Assembly (NCBI GenBank): GCA_037441525.1
Contig: JBBISA010000001.1
Location: 248,001 to 312,000, forward strand
Length of the DNA stretch: 64,000 bases
Origin: SKVR01 sp037441525
GTDB lineage: Bacteria > Bacteroidota > Bacteroidia > Bacteroidales > UBA7960
Direction: 5' to 3'
The translations under genes and the position numbers were made by a program. The notes below the pieces were generated by a model. It made no database searches. It saw nothing but the letters and a program-made list of their open reading frames with translations, and was not told the origin of the DNA. Shown in pieces: positions 53,859-62,846 of the stretch (within the stretch, counting starts at the first letter, position 1; every line of letters starts with the position of its first letter).

Positions 53859-56800
53859 ATGACAAAAAAGAAAAAGTTCATTACATGTGATGGAAACCAC
53901 GCCGCTGCTCATGTGGCTTATATGTTTAGTGAGGTAGCAGCGATTTACCCTATTACCCCCTCATCAAACATGGCAGAAAATGTTGACGAGTGGGCAGCCA
54001 ACGGGCGCAAAAACATCTTTGGTGAGGAAGTAAAACTGGTTGAAATGCAATCGGAAGCCGGTGCAGCCGGTGCCGTACATGGTTCTTTGCAAGCTGGAGT
54101 TCTTACCAGCACCTATACCGCTTCGCAGGGATTATTGTTAATGATCCCCAATATGTACAAAATCGCCGGCGAATTATTACCCGGTGTATTCCATGTTTCG
54201 GCCCGTAGCCTTGCAGCTCAGGCCCTTTCTATTTTTGGCGACCACTCTGATGTAATGAGCACCCGCCAAACCGGCTTTGCTATGCTGGCAACCGGTAGTG
54301 TTCAGCAAATTATGGACATTGCCCCAATTGCCCACCTGGCAGCCATCAAATCAAGGGTTCCCTTCCTGCATTTCTTTGATGGTTTCCGCACCTCACATGA
54401 AATTCAAAAGGTGGAAGAATGTAATCAGGACGATCTTGTTAAAATGCTCGACATGGAAGCTTTGCAAGCTTTCCGCGAAAGAGCACTTAACCCTGAGCAC
54501 CCTGTTACCCGCGGTACTGCTCAAAACCCCGATATCTATTTTCAGTCAAGGGAAGCTGCAAACCGTTTTTATGATGCATTGCCTGATCTTATTGAAGATT
54601 ACATGCAGCAGATCAGCAAATTAACTGGTCGTGAGTATCATCCGTTTACATATTATGGTGCTGCCGATGCTGAGCATGTTTTCGTGGCCATGGGCTCTAT
54701 TACCGAAACAATTAAGGAAACTATTGATTACCTGGTGGCAAAGGGTGAAAAAGTTGGCTTGGTAAGCGTTCATCTTTACAGACCATTCAGCACCAAATAT
54801 TTCCTCAAGGTGATGCCTAAATCCGCCAAAGTTATTACTGTTCTCGATCGTACCAAAGAACCCGGAGCCAATGGCGATCCTCTCTATCTCGATGTTCGCG
54901 AGCTTTACTATGGCAAACCCAATGCTCCTGTTATTGTTGGTGGTCGATATGGTCTTAGTTCCAAAGACACTACACCCAAACATATGATCGCTGTTTATGA
55001 AAACAGCAAAATGAAAGAACCAAAAAATCAGTTTACCGTTGGTATTAATGATGATGTTACCTTTAAATCTCTTGCAGTTGGTGATGAGATTGATGTTTCT
55101 CCTGCCGGTAACTACGCTGCCAAATTTTATGGATTGGGTTCTGATGGTACTGTTGGTGCTAACAAAAACTCCATTAAAATTATTGGCGATACCACCGACA
55201 AATATGCTCAGGGATATTTTAGCTACGACTCCAAGAAATCAGGCGGGATTACCGTTTCGCACCTGCGTTTCGGAGATTCACCCATCCGTTCGCCCTATCT
55301 GGTAAACTCTGCAAACTTTGTTGCCTGCCATGTACCCTCATATCTTGAAAAGTACGATATGCTGAAAGGCTTAAAGAAAGGTGGAACATTCCTCCTCAAC
55401 TCTATCTGGGATGTGGAAGAAACCAAAAACCGTCTTCCCGACCACATGAAAAAATATTTGGCCGACAACGACATTAAGTTTTACATTATCAATGCTACCG
55501 CTATTGCTGAAGAAATAGGACTTGGTAACCGTACTAATACCATCATGCAGTCAGCATTCTTTAAGGTAGCTGATGTAATTCCTTATGAGCTTGCCGTTAA
55601 TGATATGAAAGATGCCATTAAAAAATCTTATGGCATGAAGGGTGAAGAGATTGTTAATATGAACAATGCCGCAGTTGATAAAGGGGGTGAAGCTATTAAG
55701 GTAGAAGTGCCTGCAGCCTGGAAAAGCATCAAAGTTCAACCCAAAGGTAAAAGAACCGACGTCCCTGAATTTATCAGCGATATCGTTTTCCCCATCTATT
55801 CTCTAAAAGGCGATGACCTCCCGGTAAGTGCATTCCTGAATCGCGAAGATGGTACATTCCCTGCCGGTACAACCGCCTACGAAAAGCGTGGTATCGCAGT
55901 GCACGTGCCCGAATGGCAACTCGAAAACTGTATCCAGTGTAACCAATGTGCATATGTGTGCCCACATGCTGTAATCCGTCCCTTCCTTATCAACGATGAG
56001 GAGATGAAGAAAATTGGGGCTGACACACCGGTAATTGAAATTACCAAAGGTAAATTGGCCGGATACAAGTATCGTATGCAGGTTAGTCCTCTCGATTGTA
56101 CCGGTTGTGGCAACTGTGCCGATGTGTGCCCTGCTCCTGAAAAGGCTCTCCTGATGAAAACCCTCGAATCGCAAATGATCGAAGACAGACGTTGGGATGT
56201 AATTTCTAAAAATGTAACCTATAAGGATACTCTTCAGGATAAAGGGTCTTCAGTTAAAAACAGCCAGTTTGCACAGCCTTTGTTTGAGTTTAGCGGTGCC
56301 TGCGCTGGTTGCGGCGAAACTCCCTACATCAAACTCATTACCCAGCTATATGGCGATCGGATGATGGTAGCCAATGCAACAGGATGTTCTTCTATATATG
56401 GTGGTTCTGCTCCGGCAACTCCATACACAATAAACGCCAAAGGCGAAGGCCCGGCATGGGCAAACTCTCTTTTCGAAGATAATGCCGAATATGGCTTTGG
56501 TATGGCTACTGGTGTTAGCAAAATTCGCGAACGTCTTGCACGTTTCATGCAGGTAGGACTTGAAGCCGACAATATGAAAGCAGAAACAAAGCAGGCGTTC
56601 AAAGCATGGCTCGATGCCAAGGATGATGCGTCTATGTCGAAAGAAGCATCTGAAAAGGTTGTGGATGCTTTGAAAAAAGAAAACAACCAGCTTTCAAAGG
56701 ATATCATGGCCCTGAAGCAATACCTGGTGAAAAAATCGGTCTGGGTATTTGGTGGCGACGGCTGGGCCTACGACATTGGTTTTGGTGGCCTTGACCATGT

Positions 56801-57398
56801 AATTGCCTCTGGCGAAGATATAAACCTGCTGGTAATGGATACCGAGGTTTATTCCAACACTGGTGGTCAGGCGTCAAAATCTACTCCGGTAGGTGCTATA
56901 GCCAAGTTTGCTGCCTCTGGTAAGCGTGTTCGCAAGAAAGATTTGGGTTTAATGGCTATGAGCTATGGTTATGTGTATGTTGCCCAGGTTGGTATGGGTG
57001 CCAATCAGAACCAGTTCCTGAAAGCAGTTCGCGAAGCAGAAGCATATCCTGGCCCTTCAGTGATAATTGCCTATTCACCTTGTATTAACCACGGCATCAG
57101 AAATGGTATGGGCTCAACCCAAACCCAAACCAAAGATGCCATAGAAGCAGGTTACTGGCACCTATATCGCTACAACCCGCTCCTGGAAGCCGAAGGTAAG
57201 AACCCGTTCCAACTCGATTCGAAAGAACCTGATTGGAAGAAGTTCCAGGAATTCCTTGCAAGTGAGGTACGCTACAGTTCACTCAAAAAAGCTTTCCCAA
57301 AAGAAGCTGTTGAACTCTTCAAAGCAGCCGAAACCAACGCCCGCTGGCGCTATGAAACTTACAAGCGCTACGCATCAATGGATTTTTCCAAGGTTTAA
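53859..57398 (+). CDS. nifJ: pyruvate:ferredoxin (flavodoxin) oxidoreductase
   Basis: 1179 residues; one chain holding all domains that are separate subunits in other organisms. It converts pyruvate and CoA to acetyl-CoA and CO2 and reduces ferredoxin. Order: pyrimidine-binding domain (YPITPSSNMAE near residue 30), CoA/C-terminal alpha region, gamma domain, the ferredoxin-like domain with C691/C694/C697/C701 (CIQCNQCAYVCP) and C747 onward (CTGCGNCADVCP), and a C-terminal TPP domain with GCGETPY, NATGCSSIYG and GDGWAYDIGFGG. It is oxygen-sensitive in most species, which supports an anaerobic life-style. Single-gene unit with promoter and strong terminator. Confidence 0.96.
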   Translation: MTKKKKFITCDGNHAAAHVAYMFSEVAAIYPITPSSNMAENVDEWAANGRKNIFGEEVKLVEMQSEAGAAGAVHGSLQAGVLTSTYTASQGLLLMIPNMYKIAGELLPGVFHVSARSLAAQALSIFGDHSDVMSTRQTGFAMLATGSVQQIMDIAPIAHLAAIKSRVPFLHFFDGFRTSHEIQKVEECNQDDLVKMLDMEALQAFRERALNPEHPVTRGTAQNPDIYFQSREAANRFYDALPDLIEDYMQQISKLTGREYHPFTYYGAADAEHVFVAMGSITETIKETIDYLVAKGEKVGLVSVHLYRPFSTKYFLKVMPKSAKVITVLDRTKEPGANGDPLYLDVRELYYGKPNAPVIVGGRYGLSSKDTTPKHMIAVYENSKMKEPKNQFTVGINDDVTFKSLAVGDEIDVSPAGNYAAKFYGLGSDGTVGANKNSIKIIGDTTDKYAQGYFSYDSKKSGGITVSHLRFGDSPIRSPYLVNSANFVACHVPSYLEKYDMLKGLKKGGTFLLNSIWDVEETKNRLPDHMKKYLADNDIKFYIINATAIAEEIGLGNRTNTIMQSAFFKVADVIPYELAVNDMKDAIKKSYGMKGEEIVNMNNAAVDKGGEAIKVEVPAAWKSIKVQPKGKRTDVPEFISDIVFPIYSLKGDDLPVSAFLNREDGTFPAGTTAYEKRGIAVHVPEWQLENCIQCNQCAYVCPHAVIRPFLINDEEMKKIGADTPVIEITKGKLAGYKYRMQVSPLDCTGCGNCADVCPAPEKALLMKTLESQMIEDRRWDVISKNVTYKDTLQDKGSSVKNSQFAQPLFEFSGACAGCGETPYIKLITQLYGDRMMVANATGCSSIYGGSAPATPYTINAKGEGPAWANSLFEDNAEYGFGMATGVSKIRERLARFMQVGLEADNMKAETKQAFKAWLDAKDDASMSKEASEKVVDALKKENNQLSKDIMALKQYLVKKSVWVFGGDGWAYDIGFGGLDHVIASGEDINLLVMDTEVYSNTGGQASKSTPVGAIAKFAASGKRVRKKDLGLMAMSYGYVYVAQVGMGANQNQFLKAVREAEAYPGPSVIIAYSPCINHGIRNGMGSTQTQTKDAIEAGYWHLYRYNPLLEAEGKNPFQLDSKEPDWKKFQEFLASEVRYSSLKKAFPKEAVELFKAAETNARWRYETYKRYASMDFSKV

Positions 57399-57419
57399 TA
57401 CTGTAAAGCAATAAATGTG

Positions 57420-57446
57420 AAAAGGCTGCCCGAGGGCAGCCTTTTC
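57420..57446. terminator. terminator between convergent PFOR and hppA genes
   Basis: AAAAGGCTGCC (57420-57430) pairs with GGCAGCCTTTT (57435-57445) around a CGAG loop. It ends in TTTT on both strands, so it can serve both genes. Confidence 0.85.
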
Positions 57447-57483
57447 TTGTAAATACAGATATGGTCAAAATTATGCTGAAAAT

Positions 57484-59756
57484 CTATAAACCGGTTCCTG
57501 CTAATACCAATGCTACTATCGATACAAGTTTTAGCAAAATATTGAGCGAAGGACCAGAAGTATCCTTTAATGGATCACCAACTGTATCCCCTACAACAGA
57601 TGCCCTATGGGCTTCAGAACCTTTGCCATAATGCTTGTCCTGATAGATTAATCCTTTCTCAATAAGCTTTTTGGCATTGTCCCAGTACCCCCCGGCATTG
57701 GACTGAAAAATAGCAAATAACACCCCAGAAACAGTTACCCCGGCCAGCAAACCACCCAGGGCTTCAGCCACCATCGACAAGCCCACAATAACCGGCATCG
57801 CTACCGAAAAAACCCCAGGCAAAATCATCTGCCGCAATGCAGCTCGGGTGGAAATGGTAACGCATCTTCCATATTGAGGAGTTCCTTCGGCCTGGTTCAT
57901 GATTTCCTGATCTTTCTCGGTAAACATGGATTTGTGAGTTCCCATAGCCTCATTCCTTTTCATTACTTCAAGGGCTTTTTTTAGGGGTTCGATGGTGTTG
58001 AACTGGCGGCGTACCTCCTCAATCATCGACTGGGCAGCATCGCTAACTGCCTTAATGGTAAGGGCCGAAAACACATAAGGCATTAGGACACCGATAAACA
58101 CAGCAGCCATAACTATCGGTTTGGAAACATCAATTGATTTGATTTCGGCGGCAGTCATGTAAGCCCCAAATAAAGCCAATGCCGTTAGGGCTGCCGAACC
58201 AATAGCAAAACCTTTTCCGATGGCAGCAGTGGTATTGCCCACTGCATCAAGATTATCAGTTTTTTCGCGTACATCGGCCGGTAGCTCTGACATTTCAGCT
58301 ATACCCCCCGCATTGTCTGATAAAGGCCCAAACGCATCAACCGAAAGCTGAATACCAAGATTTGACAACATGCCAACTGCTGCGATTGCAATCCCATACA
58401 AACCGCTTAAATGAAACACCACCACAATAGCGATAGCTATGGTTAGAATAGGGATAATGGTTGAAAGCATACCTATTCCCAATCCTGAAATGATATTGGT
58501 GGCACTACCTGAAGTTGATTGACGTGCTATAATGCGCACCAGGAGGTATCCCAGCCCAGTGAAATACTCAGTGGAATATCCGATAATTAAACCGGCCACC
58601 AGACCTATCATTGATGCCAGGAAAATATTAAAAGAAGTAATTTCCCTTTCAACCTCGTACAATGTATCAAAAAACACCCATTTTTCGGGCAATAGATTCA
58701 CTATGATAAAATAAGAAAACAAAATCATAATACCTGATGAAACCAACTCTCCGAAATTAAGAGCCGTTTGAGGATTACCCCCTTCTTTCACCCTGACGAA
58801 GGAAGTTGCAAGAATAGAGGCTACAATTCCTGCCCCGGCAAGAAACAGTGGCAGTAATACCGGTGATAAGCCTGAGAAACTGTCAACCATTCGTGACCCG
58901 AAAACGAAAGCTGCACCAAGTACCATGGCAGCAATGATGGAACCTACATAGGATTCGTAAAGGTCGGCACCCATACCGGCAACATCGCCAACATTATCGC
59001 CAACATTATTGGCAACAGTGGCTCGGTTAAGGGGATGGTACTCAAGGATTCCTGCTTCCACTTTGCCCACAAGGTCAGCACCCACATCGGCGGCTTTGGT
59101 AAAAATCCCCCCCACCTACCCTGCTAAAAAGGGCAATGGACGATGCACCAAAGGAAAAACCGGTCAGAATAGACAATACCTTATTCAGGCTGTTTACACT
59201 TTCTACCCCAAAAATAAATCAACTGTAAACCAATATCAGGTCTAACATTAACTTTGTAAATGTATTTCAGGATTAACAATAAAAACTGTAAACTTTTTTC
59301 AGGACGAGACAAAAATACTAAGCCCCAGAATACCAAGACCAACAACACTCAATCCCATTACGCTGCCTCCTGTAAAGGCCACCTTAAGAGCTTTATTAAG
59401 GCTTGTGCGTGCGGCTTCGGTGGTTCGTACGTTTGAACGTGTTGCTATACGCAAACCAATAAAACCAGCCAGGCCTGAACAAAAAGCCCCGGCTACAAAT
59501 GATACTGCAACCAGGGGATGTGATGTGTCGGTTCCTGTGGTAAAGGCCAGAAGTGCTGCAACCGTAACAACAAAAATGGCCAGTATCTTATACTCAGCCG
59601 TTATAAAGGCCATAGCACCTTCCGAAATGTATTTGGCAATCTTCCGCATTTTGTCATTACCGTCGGGTTGCCGGTTTATCCAGGCAGTTTTATAATAGGT
59701 GAACAAAAGTGCCCCTATACCAAAACAGGGATTAAATAAATGAATAGATTAGTCAT
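57484..59756 (-). pseudogene. hppA: membrane-bound pyrophosphatase gene, broken by frameshifts
   Basis: The family splits pyrophosphate to pump H+ or Na+ across the inner membrane. Three pieces are legible in different frames. Piece 1 starts at ATG 59756 and reads MTNLFIYLIPV, then leaves the frame in a TTTT run (about 59718). Piece 2 (to 59299) continues with ...TYYKTAW and ends with GLGILGLSIF. Piece 3 (from 59115) begins GGIFTKAADVGADLVGKVEAG, the pyrophosphate-binding start. In between, the frame through VLSILTGFSFGASSIALFSRV breaks at a run of seven G (59107-59113); six would restore it. The remaining C-terminal 540 residues are intact and include GNTTAAIGKG, whose alanine suggests a K+-dependent type. 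Confidence 0.85.
59205..59304 (-). repeat. three degenerate tandem repeats within hppA
   Basis: On the minus strand three units of about 32 bases begin at 59304 (TCCTGAAAAAAGTTTACAG), 59272 (TCCTGAAATACATTTACAA) and 59241 (ACCTGATATTGGTTTACAG). They fill a loop between two predicted helices and lie in the part of hppA that no longer reads in frame. Confidence 0.55.
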
Positions 59757-59991
59757 ACAATGCGTGTTTAGGTTTTAAGGGTTGAACTACTTTACTGAAA
59801 TTGGGTTTTTATGCTTAAATATAAATATTATGCTGTAAATTGCTAATTTTTGTTTCCTAAATGCATAAATTATTAAACTTAGGTCTTTACAGCCTTTAAA
59901 AATGTCCAAACACAGAAAACGAATTTTTGTTTGAAGCCTGAAATCATTTTTTCGTAAACTTTTGAAGGTTCAATGTGCTGCTTTTATTAAT

Positions 59992-59999
59992 TATCTTTG
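59992..59999 (+). promoter_or_regulatory. recR promoter, -7 box
   Basis: TATCTTTG fits TAnnTTTG. It overlaps the furthest upstream in-frame start (TTG 59997), so translation must begin later, at TTG 60033. Confidence 0.6.
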
Positions 60000-60032
60000 A
60001 CACCCGTAATAAAAATCCAGCAAAATAATACC

Positions 60033-60656
60033 TTGGAAAATTTTTCATCAAAACTTCTTCAAACGGCAGTAGATGAATTTGCCAAATTACCAGGCATTGG
60101 AAAAAAAACTTCCCTGAGACTGGTTTTGCACATGCTCAGACAGGATGAAGCAGATGTTGAGCAGTTTGCCCATGCGATTACCCACTTGAGAAACAGTGTG
60201 ATCTATTGCAAAAGGTGTTTCAATATAAGCGACCACGAAATCTGCGATATCTGCAACTCAACATCGCGCGACCATTCAATGGTGTGTGTTGTAGAAGATT
60301 TGCGCGACGTAATAGCCATTGAAAATACCGGACAATTCCGGGGGCTTTACCACGTTTTGGGAGGGGTCATTTCGCCCATGGATGGCATTGGCCCTGGTGA
60401 CCTGAATATTGAAACTTTGGTTCAAAGGGTGAATAAAGAAGAGATCAGAGAAATAATTCTTGCACTCAGCACCAGTATGGAGGGAGAAACAACTTCTTTC
60501 TACATTTATCGCCAATTACAGAATTCAACTGTTAAACTGTCTGCAATTGCCCGCGGAATTGCCATTGGCGACCAGCTCGAATATGCAGATGAGATTACTC
60601 TTGGTCGCTCAATAATTAACAGAACGCCCTATCTGGTAAGTATTACAGATAAATAG
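60033..60656 (+). CDS. recR: recombination mediator protein RecR
   Basis: About 207 residues. RecR helps RecFO load RecA on single-stranded gaps. An N-terminal helix-hairpin-helix (FAKLPGIGKKTSLRLVLHML), a zinc-binding cysteine set (CKRCFNISDHEICDIC) and a TOPRIM domain (VVEDLRDVIAIE) are present, followed by the Walker B-like C-terminus. No ATG lies near the family start; the alignment with other Bacteroidota proteins and the promoter position favour TTG 60033. The next gene follows after 11 bases. Confidence 0.92.
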   Translation: MENFSSKLLQTAVDEFAKLPGIGKKTSLRLVLHMLRQDEADVEQFAHAITHLRNSVIYCKRCFNISDHEICDICNSTSRDHSMVCVVEDLRDVIAIENTGQFRGLYHVLGGVISPMDGIGPGDLNIETLVQRVNKEEIREIILALSTSMEGETTSFYIYRQLQNSTVKLSAIARGIAIGDQLEYADEITLGRSIINRTPYLVSITDK

Positions 60657-60667
60657 TAAACACACCC

Positions 60668-62626
60668 ATGAAACTATCGGTTATTATTGTCAATTACAAC
60701 GTGAAATTTTTTCTTGAACAATGCCTTAAATCGGTTTACAATGCCGGTAAAGGAATTGAAATGGAAGTATTTGTGGTTGATAATAATTCGGTTGATGGCT
60801 CTGTGGCCATGATTAGAGATAAATTTCCTGAAACCATCCTGATATCCAACCGCGAAAACCTTGGTTTCAGTAAGGCCAACAATCAGGCAATCAGGCAAGC
60901 CAACGGAGAATATATTCTTTTACTCAATCCCGACACCATTGTAGAAGATGATACATTCCGAAAGGTAGTTGATTTTATGGATACAACCCCCGATGCTGGC
61001 GCACTTGGGGTTAGAATGATTGACGGGCAGGGGGTTTTTCTTCCTGAATCGAAGAGAGGCTTGCCAACTCCGGCAATAGCTTTCTACAAAATATCGGGCC
61101 TTGCAGCGCTTTTCCCCCGCTCACGAACCTTTGGCAGGTACCACCTGGGCTTTCTCGACCAAAACAAAATACACCAGGTTGAGATACTTTCAGGAGCCTT
61201 TATGTTGCTGCGAAAATCGGTGTTAGACATTACCGGACCTCTCGATGAAACCTTTTTTATGTATGGCGAAGATATAGACCTTTCGTGGCGAATAATTCAG
61301 GCAGGTTTTAAAAACTATTACTTCCCCGAAACGCGGATTATTCACTACAAAGGCGAAAGCACAAAAAAAAGCAGCATAAACTATGTGTTTATATTTTACA
61401 ATGCCATGGTAATATTTGCCCGCAAACATTTTTCAAGGCAAAATGCCCGCGCTTTTTCATTGTTGATAAACATTGCTATTTATTTTAGAGCATTTTTGGC
61501 TATCCTCAACCGATTCTTGCGTCGTATCCTTACTCCTTTAATTGACATCGGGATAATATTTACAGGGTTATATTATCTTACCGATTACTGGCAAACTCAA
61601 ATCTTTGGTCCTCTGCAGAAATATTATCCCCCTGAATTCCTTAGTGTTATAGTGCCCATCTATATTCTGATTTGGCTTTTTTCAGTTTATATAAGCGGAG
61701 GGTACGATAAACCTGTCAAATTGTTGCGGATTGTAAGGGGTATTGCCCTTGGAACAATAGTAATTCTGGTCATCTATGCCCTTTTACCTTTAACATTGAG
61801 GTTTTCGAGAGCGCTTATATTAATGGGGAGTACCTGGGCCCTGACGAGCATGCTACTAACAAGGGTATTCTGGCATTTTATAAAGTATCGCAACTTAAAT
61901 CTAAGTGCCCATGCAAACAAACGAATCATAATTGCCGGAAAAGGGAATGAGCCGGAAAGAGTGGCAATGATGCTCAGGCAAAGCGGCAGCAATGCATTTA
62001 TAGGTTTGGTAGGGTCAGAAAGCCAAATAAGCGGGAAAGCTGGCTTTTTGGGTACTATTGACCAACTAGATCAGATAATCGAGGTATATGATATTAATGA
62101 GATAATTTTTTGCGCCAGTGAATTATCTTCACAGGAAATAATTTCTTTAATGTCAGGATTAAAGGACAAGCCTGTAAACTTTAAAATTGCACCTCCTGAA
62201 AGTCTTTTTATTATCGGTAGCAATTCCATCGATACTTTTGGTGATTTTTTCACAATAGACATAAATGCTATAAATCATACTGCCAACAAGCGCAATAAAA
62301 AGCTTTTTGATTTTTTTACTGCAGGAGTCCTGTTTATTTTTTATCCTGCGGCGGCAATTATTGTAAAAAATCCACTTGGCCTGCTCAAAAACATTCTTCA
62401 GATAATAATCCAGCAGAAAACATGGGTAGGATATTTTCCCCATCCCGATAACAGCAAATTGCCTTCATTGAAAAAATCTGTTCTGAATCCAGCCGATATG
62501 TTTTCAAAAATGGAGCTTGACCCTTCCACACTATCAAATCTCAATACGTTGTATGCTAAAGATTTCAGGCTCGAAAACGATTTACGCATCATCCTGAAAT
62601 CGTTTCGCAATCTTGGCAGGAGGTAA
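60668..62626 (+). CDS. GT2 glycosyltransferase fused to a polyprenyl-phosphate sugar transferase-like membrane module
   Basis: 652 residues. The N-terminal GT2 domain (about 1-265) has SVIIVNYN, VVDNNSVDGS, LLLNPDTIVEDD and FFMYGEDIDLSWR, as in rhamnosyltransferase-like enzymes. From about 270 several membrane spans follow, then a Rossmann-like segment (about 415-535, KRIIIAGKGNEPE), and a tail that starts KKLFDFFTAG and ends LENDLRIILKSFRNLGRR. These last parts match the layout of WbaP-type phosphoglycosyltransferases, but the catalytic block with GPVFFRQxRxG and KFRTM is missing. The C-terminal half is therefore probably a non-catalytic scaffold. It makes or modifies a surface glycan; starts 11 bases after recR. 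Confidence 0.8.
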   Translation: MKLSVIIVNYNVKFFLEQCLKSVYNAGKGIEMEVFVVDNNSVDGSVAMIRDKFPETILISNRENLGFSKANNQAIRQANGEYILLLNPDTIVEDDTFRKVVDFMDTTPDAGALGVRMIDGQGVFLPESKRGLPTPAIAFYKISGLAALFPRSRTFGRYHLGFLDQNKIHQVEILSGAFMLLRKSVLDITGPLDETFFMYGEDIDLSWRIIQAGFKNYYFPETRIIHYKGESTKKSSINYVFIFYNAMVIFARKHFSRQNARAFSLLINIAIYFRAFLAILNRFLRRILTPLIDIGIIFTGLYYLTDYWQTQIFGPLQKYYPPEFLSVIVPIYILIWLFSVYISGGYDKPVKLLRIVRGIALGTIVILVIYALLPLTLRFSRALILMGSTWALTSMLLTRVFWHFIKYRNLNLSAHANKRIIIAGKGNEPERVAMMLRQSGSNAFIGLVGSESQISGKAGFLGTIDQLDQIIEVYDINEIIFCASELSSQEIISLMSGLKDKPVNFKIAPPESLFIIGSNSIDTFGDFFTIDINAINHTANKRNKKLFDFFTAGVLFIFYPAAAIIVKNPLGLLKNILQIIIQQKTWVGYFPHPDNSKLPSLKKSVLNPADMFSKMELDPSTLSNLNTLYAKDFRLENDLRIILKSFRNLGRR

Positions 62627-62846
62627 TAGTTTTTTAAAGGATTAGGCCAGGCATTAAACCTTTTTTTCATAAAGTTGTTAAAAGTGCGGTTTCTAATGGC
62701 CAGCAGAACTATTCCTAGATAACCATTGTTGCAGGTTGTTATGGTTTCTATTACTATCTGGCTTGTATACCAATTCAACAAAACAATTTAAAGTATTAAA
62801 TTCCAAATCATAAACTTGTTAGTCGAACTCGAAAAAAGATTTTTAC

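Noticed and set aside
59405..59695. Plus-strand frame opposite hppA as a gene
   Set aside because: It is the reverse of a recognisable hppA segment and has no family features.
59107..59720. Programmed frameshifting in hppA
   Set aside because: Two or more separate shifts plus in-frame stops and a repeat array would be needed; no slippery site with a following structure is evident.
62398..62781. 127-residue minus-strand frame at the end of the glycosyltransferase gene
   Set aside because: Most of it lies opposite the glycosyltransferase coding region and no motif or promoter supports it.
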